Source: Alistipes sp.
GTDB lineage: Bacteria; Bacteroidota; Bacteroidia; Bacteroidales; Rikenellaceae
Assembly (NCBI GenBank): GCA_017631135.1
Contig: JAGBTW010000044.1
Coordinates: 1 to 6,432, forward strand
Direction: 5' to 3'
Length of the DNA stretch: 6,432 bases
The notes beneath the pieces were generated by a model. The model was not told the origin of the DNA and did not search any database. It saw only the letters and a program-made list of their open reading frames with translations. The position numbers and the translations under genes are program-made. Below, piece by piece: positions 1-5,897 of the stretch. The stretch's first letter is position 1. Each line of letters begins with the position of its first letter.

Positions 1-230
1 CCCTCCTTGCGCAGGTCGGCAGGGGCGAGGTTGACGACGGTCTTCTTCGCCTGAAGCTTAAACCCCGAGTTCTCGAAAGCCGCCTGTATGCGCTCGTGAC
101 TCTCCTTGATGGTGTTGTCCGGCAGACCCACGATGAAGAGACCCAAGCCTCCAGCAGCGACATTCACCTCGGCAGTCACCGCCACAGCCTCGATGCCCGA
201 AATAGCACCAGTATATACCCTTACAAACAT
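1..230 (-). CDS. YifB/ComM-family Mg-chelatase-like AAA+ ATPase, N-terminal part (cut by window edge)
   Basis: Reading the minus strand from the ATG at 228-230 gives 76 complete codons with no stop, running off the window. The translation begins MFVRVYTGAISGIEAVAV and contains FIVGLPDNTIKESHERIQAA and VVNLAPADLRKEG. These match the N-terminal ChlI-like domain of the YifB/ComM family: the VGLPD..VKES.ERI signature and the N.APADLRKEG signature that precedes the Walker A region. Full-length members are about 500 residues, so the ATPase core and C-terminal domain lie outside the window. ComM in naturally transformable bacteria is a hexameric helicase that promotes branch migration during DNA uptake; the role in Bacteroidetes is not settled. 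It starts 27 nt after the dnaB stop on the same strand with no obvious promoter between, so co-transcription with dnaB is likely. The family call is strong; the precise function is inference. Confidence 0.9.
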   Translation of the reverse strand, partial: MFVRVYTGAISGIEAVAVTAEVNVAAGGLGLFIVGLPDNTIKESHERIQAAFENSGFKLQAKKTVVNLAPADLRKE

Positions 231-257
231 GATTTACAATATATTAACCCTCACCTA

Positions 258-1856
258 TTAGAAGGGAGGCTCGTCACTACTCTTTGGCATGCCCATGGGT
301 GCCGAGGGTATGTCGAACTCATTAGGCACACCTCCCGCCATGCCTCCAGGGGCTATGCCCATGGGAGGGAAGGCATTTGCGCTCGATGCCACAGAGTCGT
401 AGCTCTCCTCGCGGCCATAGCCTGGTGACTGCGACACCACAGCCGCCGCAACAGAGGCATCGGCATCGACAAACTTCGCCTGGTCCTTGATAAAGCGCAG
501 GGGCACATCCGTAACCTCACCGTTACGGTGCTTGGCGATGATGATTTCGGCCATACCCGCTGTGGGCATGTTATTCTCGTCGGTCGTGAGACCATAGTAC
601 TCGGGACGGTGGATGAAGGCTACAACGTCGGCATCCTGCTCGATGGCTCCCGACTCACGAAGGTCGGATAGCTGGGGACGCTTCGAACCACCACGGTTCT
701 CGACATTACGGCTCAACTGCGACAGCGCTATGATTGGCACATTGAGCTCCTTAGCAATAGCCTTCAGCGTACGCGAGATGAGCGACACCTCCTGCTCACG
801 GTTGCCTCGTGTCTCGGGCGTCGCAGCAGTCATAAGCTGCAAGTAGTCGATAATAATAAGCTGTATGTCGTATTGCGTCTTTAGGCGGCGCGCCTTCGAA
901 CGGAACTCGTACACCGAGAGTGCTGGCGTGTCGTCAATATATAGAGGCGAGCGACCCAGCTCCACGGTCTGCGACTCGAGGTGTGTCCACTGCGCAGGTG
1001 TGAGGTTACCCGTGCGCAAGTCCTTGGGGTTGAGCTGCGTCTCGCCCACTATAAGTCGGTTCATAAGCTGCACCGACGACATCTCCAAAGAGAAGAAGGC
1101 TACGGGCGTCTTAAGCTCTACCGCCATGTTACGCGCCATGGTAAGCACAAAGGCGGTCTTACCCATTGAGGGTCGTGCCGCGATGATGATGAGGTCCGAG
1201 GGCTGCCAACCGAGCGTGATGGCATCGATGTCGGTAAATCCCGAGCGCACACCGTTGTACTCACCCGCCGTTTTTGACGCCTCCTCAATCTGTGCCAACG
1301 CCTTGCGCAAGATGTCGGATGCCGACTGTACGGAGCGCTTCACATTACCCTCCGATACGCGGAATATCTCTTGTTCGGCAAAGCCAATAAGCTCCGTAAC
1401 GTCGACCTCATCGTCATACGAGCGACGCTCAATCTCGGTTGCCGAGCGAATAAGCTCACGCTGCACATACTTCTGTGCGATAATCTTGGCATGAAACTCT
1501 ATGTGCGCCGCCGAAGCCACCTTCTGTGTCAACTCCGCGAGGTATGCTGCGCCACCCACCTTCTGCAACTCCTTCTGCGCCTTTAGTCGCTCGGTTACGG
1601 TGTAGAGGTCGATAGCCTTCATCTCGAACGATAGCGCCTGAATAGCCTTGAAGATTATTCGGTGCTCCTCGAGGTAGAAGGTCTCGGCCTTGACATACTC
1701 CTGAACGTCGATGATAGCGTCGCGCTCAAGCATAAGAGCGCCCAACACAGCCTGCTCGAGCTCTACTGCCTGTGGGGGTATGGTACCCTCAATACCAGTG
1801 AGTTTCTCGAATGCCTCCTGATTATTTTTAGAATATTTGTTATACTGCTTTGCCAT
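258..1856 (-). CDS. dnaB: Replicative DNA helicase DnaB
   Basis: 532-residue hexameric 5'-3' helicase that unwinds DNA at the replication fork and contacts primase. The N-terminal primase-interacting domain spans about residues 25-170 (PPQAVELEQAVLGALM, then YLAELT..V.SAA). The RecA-like motor starts near 200. Walker A ARPSMGKT is at 227-234, Walker B IIIDYLQL at 334-341, LSQLSR at 378-383, RPQLSDLRESGAIEQDAD at 393-410, and KHRNGE at 442-447 carries the expected arginine finger. No intein interrupts these sites. An upstream in-frame TTG (1878-1880) is rejected as the start because it lies in the promoter -7 element; ATG 1856 lies about 15 nt after the predicted transcription start. Residues about 470-532 are a Gly/Met/Pro/Ser-rich, probably disordered tail ending SSDEPPF, which resembles the SSB C-terminal tip. 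The gene is first in a probable operon with the YifB/ComM gene. Confidence 0.97.
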   Translation of the reverse strand: MAKQYNKYSKNNQEAFEKLTGIEGTIPPQAVELEQAVLGALMLERDAIIDVQEYVKAETFYLEEHRIIFKAIQALSFEMKAIDLYTVTERLKAQKELQKVGGAAYLAELTQKVASAAHIEFHAKIIAQKYVQRELIRSATEIERRSYDDEVDVTELIGFAEQEIFRVSEGNVKRSVQSASDILRKALAQIEEASKTAGEYNGVRSGFTDIDAITLGWQPSDLIIIAARPSMGKTAFVLTMARNMAVELKTPVAFFSLEMSSVQLMNRLIVGETQLNPKDLRTGNLTPAQWTHLESQTVELGRSPLYIDDTPALSVYEFRSKARRLKTQYDIQLIIIDYLQLMTAATPETRGNREQEVSLISRTLKAIAKELNVPIIALSQLSRNVENRGGSKRPQLSDLRESGAIEQDADVVAFIHRPEYYGLTTDENNMPTAGMAEIIIAKHRNGEVTDVPLRFIKDQAKFVDADASVAAAVVSQSPGYGREESYDSVASSANAFPPMGIAPGGMAGGVPNEFDIPSAPMGMPKSSDEPPF

Positions 1857-1877
1857 AGCGAATGATTTATCGAAGCA

Positions 1878-1907
1878 CAAATTTATGTATTTTTAGCTTA
1901 ACAGCAA
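1878..1907 (-). promoter_or_regulatory. Bacteroidetes-type promoter of dnaB
   Basis: On the minus strand the -7 element TAAATTTG (plus positions 1878-1885) fits TAnnTTTG exactly. A -33 TTG (1905-1907) sits 19 nt upstream, the spacing usual for the main Bacteroidetes sigma factor. The predicted transcription start is near 1872, leaving an untranslated leader of about 15 nt before ATG 1856. The elements are read directly; the activity is inferred. Confidence 0.75.
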
Positions 1908-1920
1908 TACTTTTACGCGC

Positions 1921-1970
1921 ATAAGTTGTTATAAGTTATTACCGCTTATTAACAACACTCTGTTAACAAC
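1921..1970. repeat. Cluster of GTTGTTA repeats in the dnaB upstream region
   Basis: The heptamer GTTGTTA occurs once on the plus strand (1925-1931) and twice on the minus strand (1950-1956 and 1964-1970). The first two copies are part of an imperfect inverted repeat (GTTGTTATAAG at 1925-1935 against the complement of CTTATTAACAAC at 1945-1956, one-base indel). The block also contains an imperfect tandem 10-mer, ATAAGTTGTT then ATAAGTTATT (1921-1940). It lies 14-63 nt upstream of the dnaB -33 element, a normal place for an activator or repressor site. The AT-rich context could produce such similarity by chance, so operator function is only a suggestion. Confidence 0.4.
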
Positions 1971-2057
1971 CTCAATCTTCGGCACATGCCACGCGTAAAA
2001 ATTGGCTTGCACCCTAATTATTTACAGGTTTATAGGCTAACCCTTAATATTTATGCT

Positions 2058-2066
2058 TATATTTGC
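2058..2066 (+). promoter_or_regulatory. Probable -7 promoter element for the LolE-like/menG operon
   Basis: TATATTTGC matches the Bacteroidetes -7 consensus TAnnTTTG. No good TTG/TTTG -33 element is present 19-20 nt upstream, so the promoter is weaker or activator dependent. The predicted transcription start, about 2071, falls just past an in-frame ATG at 2067 and 20 nt before the ATG at 2091, supporting 2091 as the operon's first start codon. Confidence 0.5.
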
Positions 2067-2090
2067 ATGTTAAAAGCGACTTATAGGCTT

Positions 2091-3332
2091 ATGAGAACCG
2101 AGTTTTACATAGCACGACGATTGTCCGACCGCCGCGAGGGTGGCAAGGCAGGTGTCATGGAGCGCGTGGCGACCATAGCCACAGCCGTGAGCCTCGCCGT
2201 GGTTGTCGTAACCCTTTCGGTTGTCATGGGCTTCAAGGCGGAGCTCAATGCCAAAATATCGGGCTCGGTGAGCGACGTGGTGATAACAGCCCCCGAGAGC
2301 CGAGGCACACTCTCTGCCGCACACATCAAGCGCAGCGAAGCATTAGAGCAACTCCTCGACAACGACAACATAGCCTACTACTCGGCATATCGCGCCAAGG
2401 AGGGTGTGATAAAGAGCGACGACAACATCGTGGGCATACTCCTCAAGGGCGTGGACTCGCTCTACAACACCGAGTTTTTTGCCCAGAGCATGGTCGAGGG
2501 TGAACTACCACGACTTACGGGCGAGCCACGCTCGAAGGATGTCATCTTAAGCCAGAGCATAGCGCGCAAGATGGATGTCGCAGTTGGCGACCGCATAGAG
2601 ATGGTCTTTGTGGATGTCGACGGCGCCGTGCTACGCGACAGGTTTGCAATATCGGGCATCTACCGCACAGGCGTGGATGCGCTGGACAACACCTATGCCC
2701 TTACGGACATACGCAACGTAGCGCGACTATACGATGGCATAGAGGAGCACATCACAGGCTACGAGGTGTGGCTGCGCGATGGCACACAGCGCCAGACCGT
2801 GGCAGATGAACTCAACTACAACCTTATGGAGCTGTACTTCGAGGAGGGCATCATCACCGAGGCCTTCGCCATCGACGACATCTTTGTAGAGATATTCGGT
2901 TGGTTAGCCACACACGATGTCAATGCTGTTGTCATCGTGGTGATAATGATTATCGTAGCGCTTCTGAACATGACCACGGCGCTGCTCATCATCGTCTTTG
3001 AGCGCAAGCGCATGATTGGCGAGTTGCGCGCCATAGGCATGCGCCGAGGCTCTATAGTCAAGCTCTTCGTATACCGTGCACTCTTCATCATAGCACGCGG
3101 AGTGGCGTGGGGAGCAGCCATAGGCATCGCCCTCTCGGTTGTGGAGCACCTATACCATGTCATCCCGCTCGATGCCGAGGGCTACCTCCTCGATGCTGTG
3201 CCCGCAGCACTATGTTGGGGATGGTGGGCGCTGGCTATAGCCGCCACGGTCATAATAACGCTGATAGTAATGTTGCTGCCCGCAGCATTCTCGGCACGCA
3301 TATCCCCCGCCGAGACAATGAGATACGAATAA
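2091..3332 (+). CDS. LolC/LolE-like ABC transporter permease (FtsX/MacB family)
   Basis: 413-residue inner-membrane permease of the type that partners with an ATPase (LolD-like) to release lipoproteins from the inner membrane toward the outer membrane. The topology is classic: TM1 about residues 27-48, a large periplasmic domain about 50-265, then TM2 about 277-301, TM3 about 326-350 and TM4 about 374-400. The cytoplasmic loop FERKRMIGELRAIGMRRGSI (303-322) is the conserved FtsX-family coupling region, and the C-terminus SPAETMRYE matches the LolC/E ending. The N-terminus MRTEFYIARRLSDRREGGKA resembles Bacteroidales members. Upstream in-frame ATGs (1986, 2067) are rejected because the promoter lies between them and 2091 and homologs start at this point. 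No ATPase gene is in the window; in Bacteroidales it is often encoded elsewhere. Lipoprotein release is the likely role, but other FtsX-type roles are possible. Confidence 0.88.
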   Translation: MRTEFYIARRLSDRREGGKAGVMERVATIATAVSLAVVVVTLSVVMGFKAELNAKISGSVSDVVITAPESRGTLSAAHIKRSEALEQLLDNDNIAYYSAYRAKEGVIKSDDNIVGILLKGVDSLYNTEFFAQSMVEGELPRLTGEPRSKDVILSQSIARKMDVAVGDRIEMVFVDVDGAVLRDRFAISGIYRTGVDALDNTYALTDIRNVARLYDGIEEHITGYEVWLRDGTQRQTVADELNYNLMELYFEEGIITEAFAIDDIFVEIFGWLATHDVNAVVIVVIMIIVALLNMTTALLIIVFERKRMIGELRAIGMRRGSIVKLFVYRALFIIARGVAWGAAIGIALSVVEHLYHVIPLDAEGYLLDAVPAALCWGWWALAIAATVIITLIVMLLPAAFSARISPAETMRYE

Positions 3333-3343
3333 TAACATTTAGC

Positions 3344-4063
3344 ATGAAACCATACAACCAAGAGCAGACAAAGAAGGAGCAAGTGGAGGAGATGTTCGAC
3401 AACATCGCCCCCAGCTATGACCGCCTAAACCACATCATATCCTTTAACCTCGACCGCATCTGGCGTCGTAGAGTGATGGGCATTGTGCGTCGTGCCAAGG
3501 CGACAAAAATCATGGACATAGCAACAGGCACGGGCGACCTCGCCATAGCCCTTGCAAAGAGCATAGAGCCCGCACACATCCTCGGCATAGACCTCTCGGA
3601 GGAGATGCTCACCGTAGCTCGCCGCAAGGTGCAGAGAGCGGGACTCGAGAGTCGCATAACGCTCGAAAAAGGCGATGCCGAGAACCTCGCTATTGTAGAG
3701 AGTGGCTCTATAGATGCCGCAACCGTAGCATTCGGAGTGCGCAACTTCGAAAACTTGGAGCAGGGATTGAGGGAGATACACCGCACACTGCGCGAGGGTG
3801 GCACATTTGTGGTGTTGGAGCTCTCCGTGCCCAAGAACAGACTCATACGCTGGTTCTATGCTCAATACTCACACCGCATCCTGCCAGGCATCGGCGCGAT
3901 GATATCAAAGGACAAGCAGGCGTATGTCTACCTACCCGAGTCTATCGACGAGTTTCCCGCACCCGAGCGCTTTGCGGAGATGTTACGCAGCGCTGGCTTT
4001 AAGGGCGTTAAGCGCCACAAGCAGAGCTTTGGCGTGGCACACATATACGAAGCAGTCAAGTAG
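3344..4063 (+). CDS. menG: Demethylmenaquinone C-methyltransferase (MenG/UbiE family)
   Basis: 239-residue SAM-dependent class I methyltransferase. It methylates demethylmenaquinone to menaquinone, the last step in making the quinone for anaerobic respiration. Motifs in order: MFDNIAPSYDRLNHIISF at 17-34 (family signature 1), SAM-binding DIATGTGDLAI at 58-68, acidic loop GIDLSEEML at 81-89, GDAENL at 110-115, FGVRNFEN at 130-137, and YLPESIDEFP at 196-205. The length is close to the usual 240-250 residues. An in-frame extension back to 3107 exists but would overlap the permease gene and has no homology, so ATG 3344 is chosen, 11 nt after the permease stop. Bacteroidales use menaquinone rather than ubiquinone, so the MenG name is preferred over UbiE. 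Confidence 0.95.
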   Translation: MKPYNQEQTKKEQVEEMFDNIAPSYDRLNHIISFNLDRIWRRRVMGIVRRAKATKIMDIATGTGDLAIALAKSIEPAHILGIDLSEEMLTVARRKVQRAGLESRITLEKGDAENLAIVESGSIDAATVAFGVRNFENLEQGLREIHRTLREGGTFVVLELSVPKNRLIRWFYAQYSHRILPGIGAMISKDKQAYVYLPESIDEFPAPERFAEMLRSAGFKGVKRHKQSFGVAHIYEAVK

Positions 4064-4078
4064 TTGCGTTTAAGATAT

Positions 4079-4609
4079 ATGTCACGGTTATATAGGTACA
4101 TACTCGTTGTTATGATGCTCTTGGCGAGTTGCCCCTCTGCCGAGGCGTGCAAGCCCATTGCCGAGCGCATAAGAGAGGGACTACACCTTGACGGTGTGAG
4201 CGACGTAACACACCTCTCAACCTCGGGCATGAACCTCTATGTGGAGATAGACAACGACACATGGCACAGACTGGTGGTCAGCGATGCCGAAGTCGAGGTT
4301 GTGGCTCATGGCGAGGTGCTCGCAACAATATCGCTACGCGACAAGGTTGTCATAAGGCGCAGAATGACACAAGAGGTACTCCTCCCGCTACGCTTCAAGA
4401 CGCGCAGCGCCTTTGTGCTCACCAGCCTACTCACACGCATAATGAACGAGGGTGGAGGGCTTACGCTCAACTACCGCATACGAGGTGGCACAGCTCTTTT
4501 CAAGCGCACGATGACCAAGCAGGGCGTCGCCATAAAGAGCCTTATGGAGAACAGCATCCTACCCCCGTCACTTATCGAGGAGGTGCACCGCGCCGTAGTA
4601 AACATGTAA
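4079..4609 (+). CDS. Small exported protein or lipoprotein, possible LEA14-like fold
   Basis: 176 residues, not recognised as a named gene. The N-terminus MSRLYRYILVVMMLLASC is a signal peptide; LASC (15-18) fits a lipobox, with Cys18 as the lipidation site. Cleavage after SAEA (20-23) by signal peptidase I is the alternative. Residues about 48-150 alternate short hydrophobic beta-like strands (MNLYVEIDND, HRLVVSDAEVEVVAHGEV, TQEVLLPLRF, GLTLNYRIRG). The order (local 'N/D' turn, strand, 'a' side chain, 'v.lPl' strand) resembles LEA type 2/WHy-domain proteins found widely as small Bacteroidetes envelope proteins; this is a pattern-level guess. ATG 4079 is chosen because the only earlier in-frame start is a TTG directly after the menG stop. 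Gap to menG is 15 nt and to the next gene 22 nt, so it is in the same operon. Confidence 0.75.
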   Translation: MSRLYRYILVVMMLLASCPSAEACKPIAERIREGLHLDGVSDVTHLSTSGMNLYVEIDNDTWHRLVVSDAEVEVVAHGEVLATISLRDKVVIRRRMTQEVLLPLRFKTRSAFVLTSLLTRIMNEGGGLTLNYRIRGGTALFKRTMTKQGVAIKSLMENSILPPSLIEEVHRAVVNM

Positions 4610-4631
4610 AACTTATAATATATAATATAGT

Positions 4632-5165
4632 ATGAAGCAGTTATTTGGAACACTCGTTATCATATTGTGCGCTATGGCATTTAGCGCCACTGAAGCACAA
4701 GCGCAGACCATCGAGAATAAGCGCGAGGAGCTACAACGCCTAACCATGGATGGCGCGAGGGTGCGCGTAAACGAGTCTACGTCGGTGCAGAGTGCCGTCG
4801 AGAGCGTCGAGGGTAAGATGCGCCGCAGAGAGGTAGATGGCTACCGCGTGGTCATCTTCTCGGATAATGGTCAGTATGCGGGAGACAACGCCCGCAAGGT
4901 GTTGGAGACCTTCCAGCAGAACTACCCCCACATAAACGCCTACATGGTCTACGAGAGTCCCTACTTCAAGGTGTCGGTTGGCGACTGCCTAACCCTCGAG
5001 GAGGCGAGCCACCTCATGTCGCAACTCGATAGCGCCTACCCCGAACTCTTCCCCAAGCGCGAGGTCATCAAGTTCGAGGAGCTCGGCAACGCACGACCCT
5101 ACAAGGAGATACTCCCCGACTCTCTCGCCACAGTGGAGCAGCCCACCCCACTCCAGGTAGAATAG
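4632..5165 (+). CDS. Periplasmic SPOR-domain-like protein
   Basis: 177 residues. A signal peptide ends at AQA|Q (cleavage about 24/25) after a hydrophobic stretch at 5-19. Residues about 69-145 resemble the SPOR-like domain common in small Bacteroidetes secreted proteins: DGYRVVIFSDNGQYAGDNAR (strand and helix start), FQQNYPHINAYMVYESPYF, KVSVGDCLTLEEASHLMSQL, then YPELFPKREVIKFEEL. SPOR domains bind peptidoglycan lacking stem peptides, often at division sites; binding here is inferred. A cysteine (118) sits where relatives usually have Phe in the VRVGDF motif, and it is the only cysteine in the mature protein. The C-terminal 30 residues (PYKEILPDSL...PLQVE) are probably unstructured. It is the last gene of the four-gene cluster; the AT-rich 22-nt gap before it contains no clear promoter. 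Confidence 0.8.
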   Translation: MKQLFGTLVIILCAMAFSATEAQAQTIENKREELQRLTMDGARVRVNESTSVQSAVESVEGKMRRREVDGYRVVIFSDNGQYAGDNARKVLETFQQNYPHINAYMVYESPYFKVSVGDCLTLEEASHLMSQLDSAYPELFPKREVIKFEELGNARPYKEILPDSLATVEQPTPLQVE

Positions 5166-5203
5166 CATATAAAACCACAAAACAAAAGTTTTGGGCAAAA
5201 AAG

Positions 5204-5234
5204 TTGCATAATTAAAAAGAGTTTCCTAAATTTG
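5204..5234 (+). promoter_or_regulatory. Promoter of the cysteine-rich lipoprotein gene
   Basis: A -7 element TAAATTTG (5227-5234) matches TAnnTTTG, with TTG at 5204-5206 and a 20-nt spacer. The predicted start is near 5241, giving a leader of about 37 nt before ATG 5278. The elements closely resemble those of the dnaB promoter. It makes the cysteine-rich gene an independent unit. Confidence 0.75.
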
Positions 5235-5277
5235 CGATAGAAACGGTTGAAATTATTCACTAAAAAACAGATAGACT

Positions 5278-5673
5278 ATGAAGAAGTTTTTTGCGTTGGC
5301 AGCCATGTTTGCTGCTGTTGTGATGGTATCATGCTGTGGTCAGCAGAAGGCAGAGGATAAGTGCGACGAGGCTGCAAAGGAGTGCTGCGTAGAGTGCACA
5401 AAGGCTTGCGATAAGGCAGAGTGCGACAAAGCTGCTTGCGAGAAGAAAGAGTGCTGCAAGGCAGAGTGCGACAAGGCTGCTTGCGAGAAGAAAGAATGCT
5501 GCAAGAAGGAGTGCGACAAAGCTTGTGACAAGGCAGAGTGCGACAAAGCTGCTTGCGAAAAGAAAGAGTGCTGCAAAAAGGAGTGCGACAAAGCCGAGTG
5601 TGACAAGGCTTGCGACAAGGCTGCTTGCGAGAAGAAAGAGTGTTGCAAGAATGAGTGTGCAAAGGCCGAGTAA
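5278..5673 (+). CDS. Cysteine-rich repeat lipoprotein, putative metal/thiol-binding
   Basis: 131 residues, function not known. MKKFFALAAMFAAVVMVSCC is a lipoprotein-type signal; Cys19 in the MVSC context is the likely lipidated residue (Met at -3 is unusual but tolerated). The rest contains 26 more cysteines from C29 to C127, one in four residues, and from residue 41 on consists almost only of C, D, E, K and A. The core unit CDKAACEKKECCK occurs four times (49-61, 64-76, 88-100, 112-124), with CDKAC/CDKAEC inserts between. Cysteines are spaced by 3 or 4 residues or are adjacent; only one CxxC (C37-C40) and no CxC is present, and there is no histidine, so it differs from classical metallothioneins and from thioredoxin-like proteins. 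The high Cys content suggests binding of soft metal ions, or a redox/thiol buffer, on the envelope. It has its own promoter and a strong terminator. Function is inference; the gene itself is clear. Confidence 0.88.
   Translation: MKKFFALAAMFAAVVMVSCCGQQKAEDKCDEAAKECCVECTKACDKAECDKAACEKKECCKAECDKAACEKKECCKKECDKACDKAECDKAACEKKECCKKECDKAECDKACDKAACEKKECCKNECAKAE
5422..5649 (+). repeat. Four 39-nt in-frame coding repeats
   Basis: Copies at 5422-5460, 5467-5505, 5539-5577 and 5611-5649 each encode CDKAACEKKECCK. Starts are 45, 72 and 72 nt apart. Copies differ from the first at two positions each, and every difference is at a third codon position and synonymous (AAA/AAG, GAG/GAA, TGC/TGT). The extra 27 nt in the last two periods encode further CDKA-type units. 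This looks like duplication followed by selection on the protein, and copy number may vary between strains. Confidence 0.9.
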
Positions 5674-5699
5674 TTGCACCATATTTCCACACATAGATC

Positions 5700-5740
5700 A
5701 AGGACTGTCCAAGAAAATTTTGGACAGTCCTTTATTTATT
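5700..5740 (+). terminator. Intrinsic terminator after the cysteine-rich gene
   Basis: A perfect 13-bp stem, AAGGACTGTCCAA (5700-5712) with TTGGACAGTCCTT (5720-5732), closes a 7-nt loop and is followed by the T-rich TTTATTTATT (5731-5740). It lies 27 nt after the stop codon. It separates the cysteine-rich gene from the acyltransferase downstream. Confidence 0.9.
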
Positions 5741-5818
5741 CGACCTATTTCAATCAGTATTTAGACTTATTTATATAGTAAAAAGGTCACTTTCTCATGT
5801 TTTTACAAAATAAGTTCC

Positions 5819-5826
5819 TATATTTG
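5819..5826 (+). promoter_or_regulatory. Probable -7 promoter element of the acyltransferase gene
   Basis: TATATTTG matches the Bacteroidetes -7 consensus. The expected -33 position holds only a T-rich stretch (TGTTTTT at 5799-5805), not a clear TTG. The predicted start, about 5833, leaves a leader of about 25 nt before ATG 5858. Its place after a strong terminator supports a need for a promoter here. Confidence 0.55.
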
Positions 5827-5848
5827 GCGAAACTACTAACGAAGAAAA

Positions 5849-5897
5849 TCGCTATTTATGAAAGGTACACCACGCGATCACTCGCTATTTTTGAAAG
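5849..5897 (+). repeat. Direct repeat of the start-codon region (16 nt, two copies)
   Basis: TCGCTATTTATGAAAG (5849-5864) recurs as TCGCTATTTTTGAAAG (5882-5897), 15 of 16 bases identical and 33 nt apart, so the copies are in the same frame. The first copy contains the ATG start; in the second the same place is TTG. It may reflect a small local duplication. Confidence 0.7.

Noticed and set aside
231..257. Separate promoter between dnaB and the YifB/ComM gene
   Set aside because: The 27-nt gap holds an AT-rich stretch but no TAnnTTTG element; co-transcription is simpler.
865..1494. 209-residue open frame on the plus strand inside dnaB
   Set aside because: It is antisense to a clear, conserved helicase gene, has no recognisable family features and is a by-product of dnaB codon use.
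1857..1880. Alternative TTG start for dnaB, eight codons upstream
   Set aside because: The TTG is part of the predicted -7 promoter element, so it would not be in the transcript.
3107..3343. 79-codon upstream extension of menG
   Set aside because: It overlaps the conserved TM3-TM4 part of the permease gene in another frame, and known MenG proteins start near the ATG at 3344.
5175..5195. Hairpin CAAAAC/GTTTTG after the SPOR-like gene as a terminator
   Set aside because: The stem is only 6 bp and A/T-rich, and it is not followed by a T tract, so it is too weak to call.
5278..5673. Cysteine-rich gene as a thioredoxin-like or ferredoxin-like protein
   Set aside because: There is no WCxxC active site and no CxxCxxCxxxCP iron-sulfur pattern; cysteines are mostly 3-4 residues apart or adjacent.
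5276..5701. Long minus-strand open frames (116-141 residues) opposite the cysteine-rich gene
   Set aside because: They are low-complexity mirror images of the repeats (LCRTL/HSFLQ patterns), present in all three antisense frames, so the repeat explains them.
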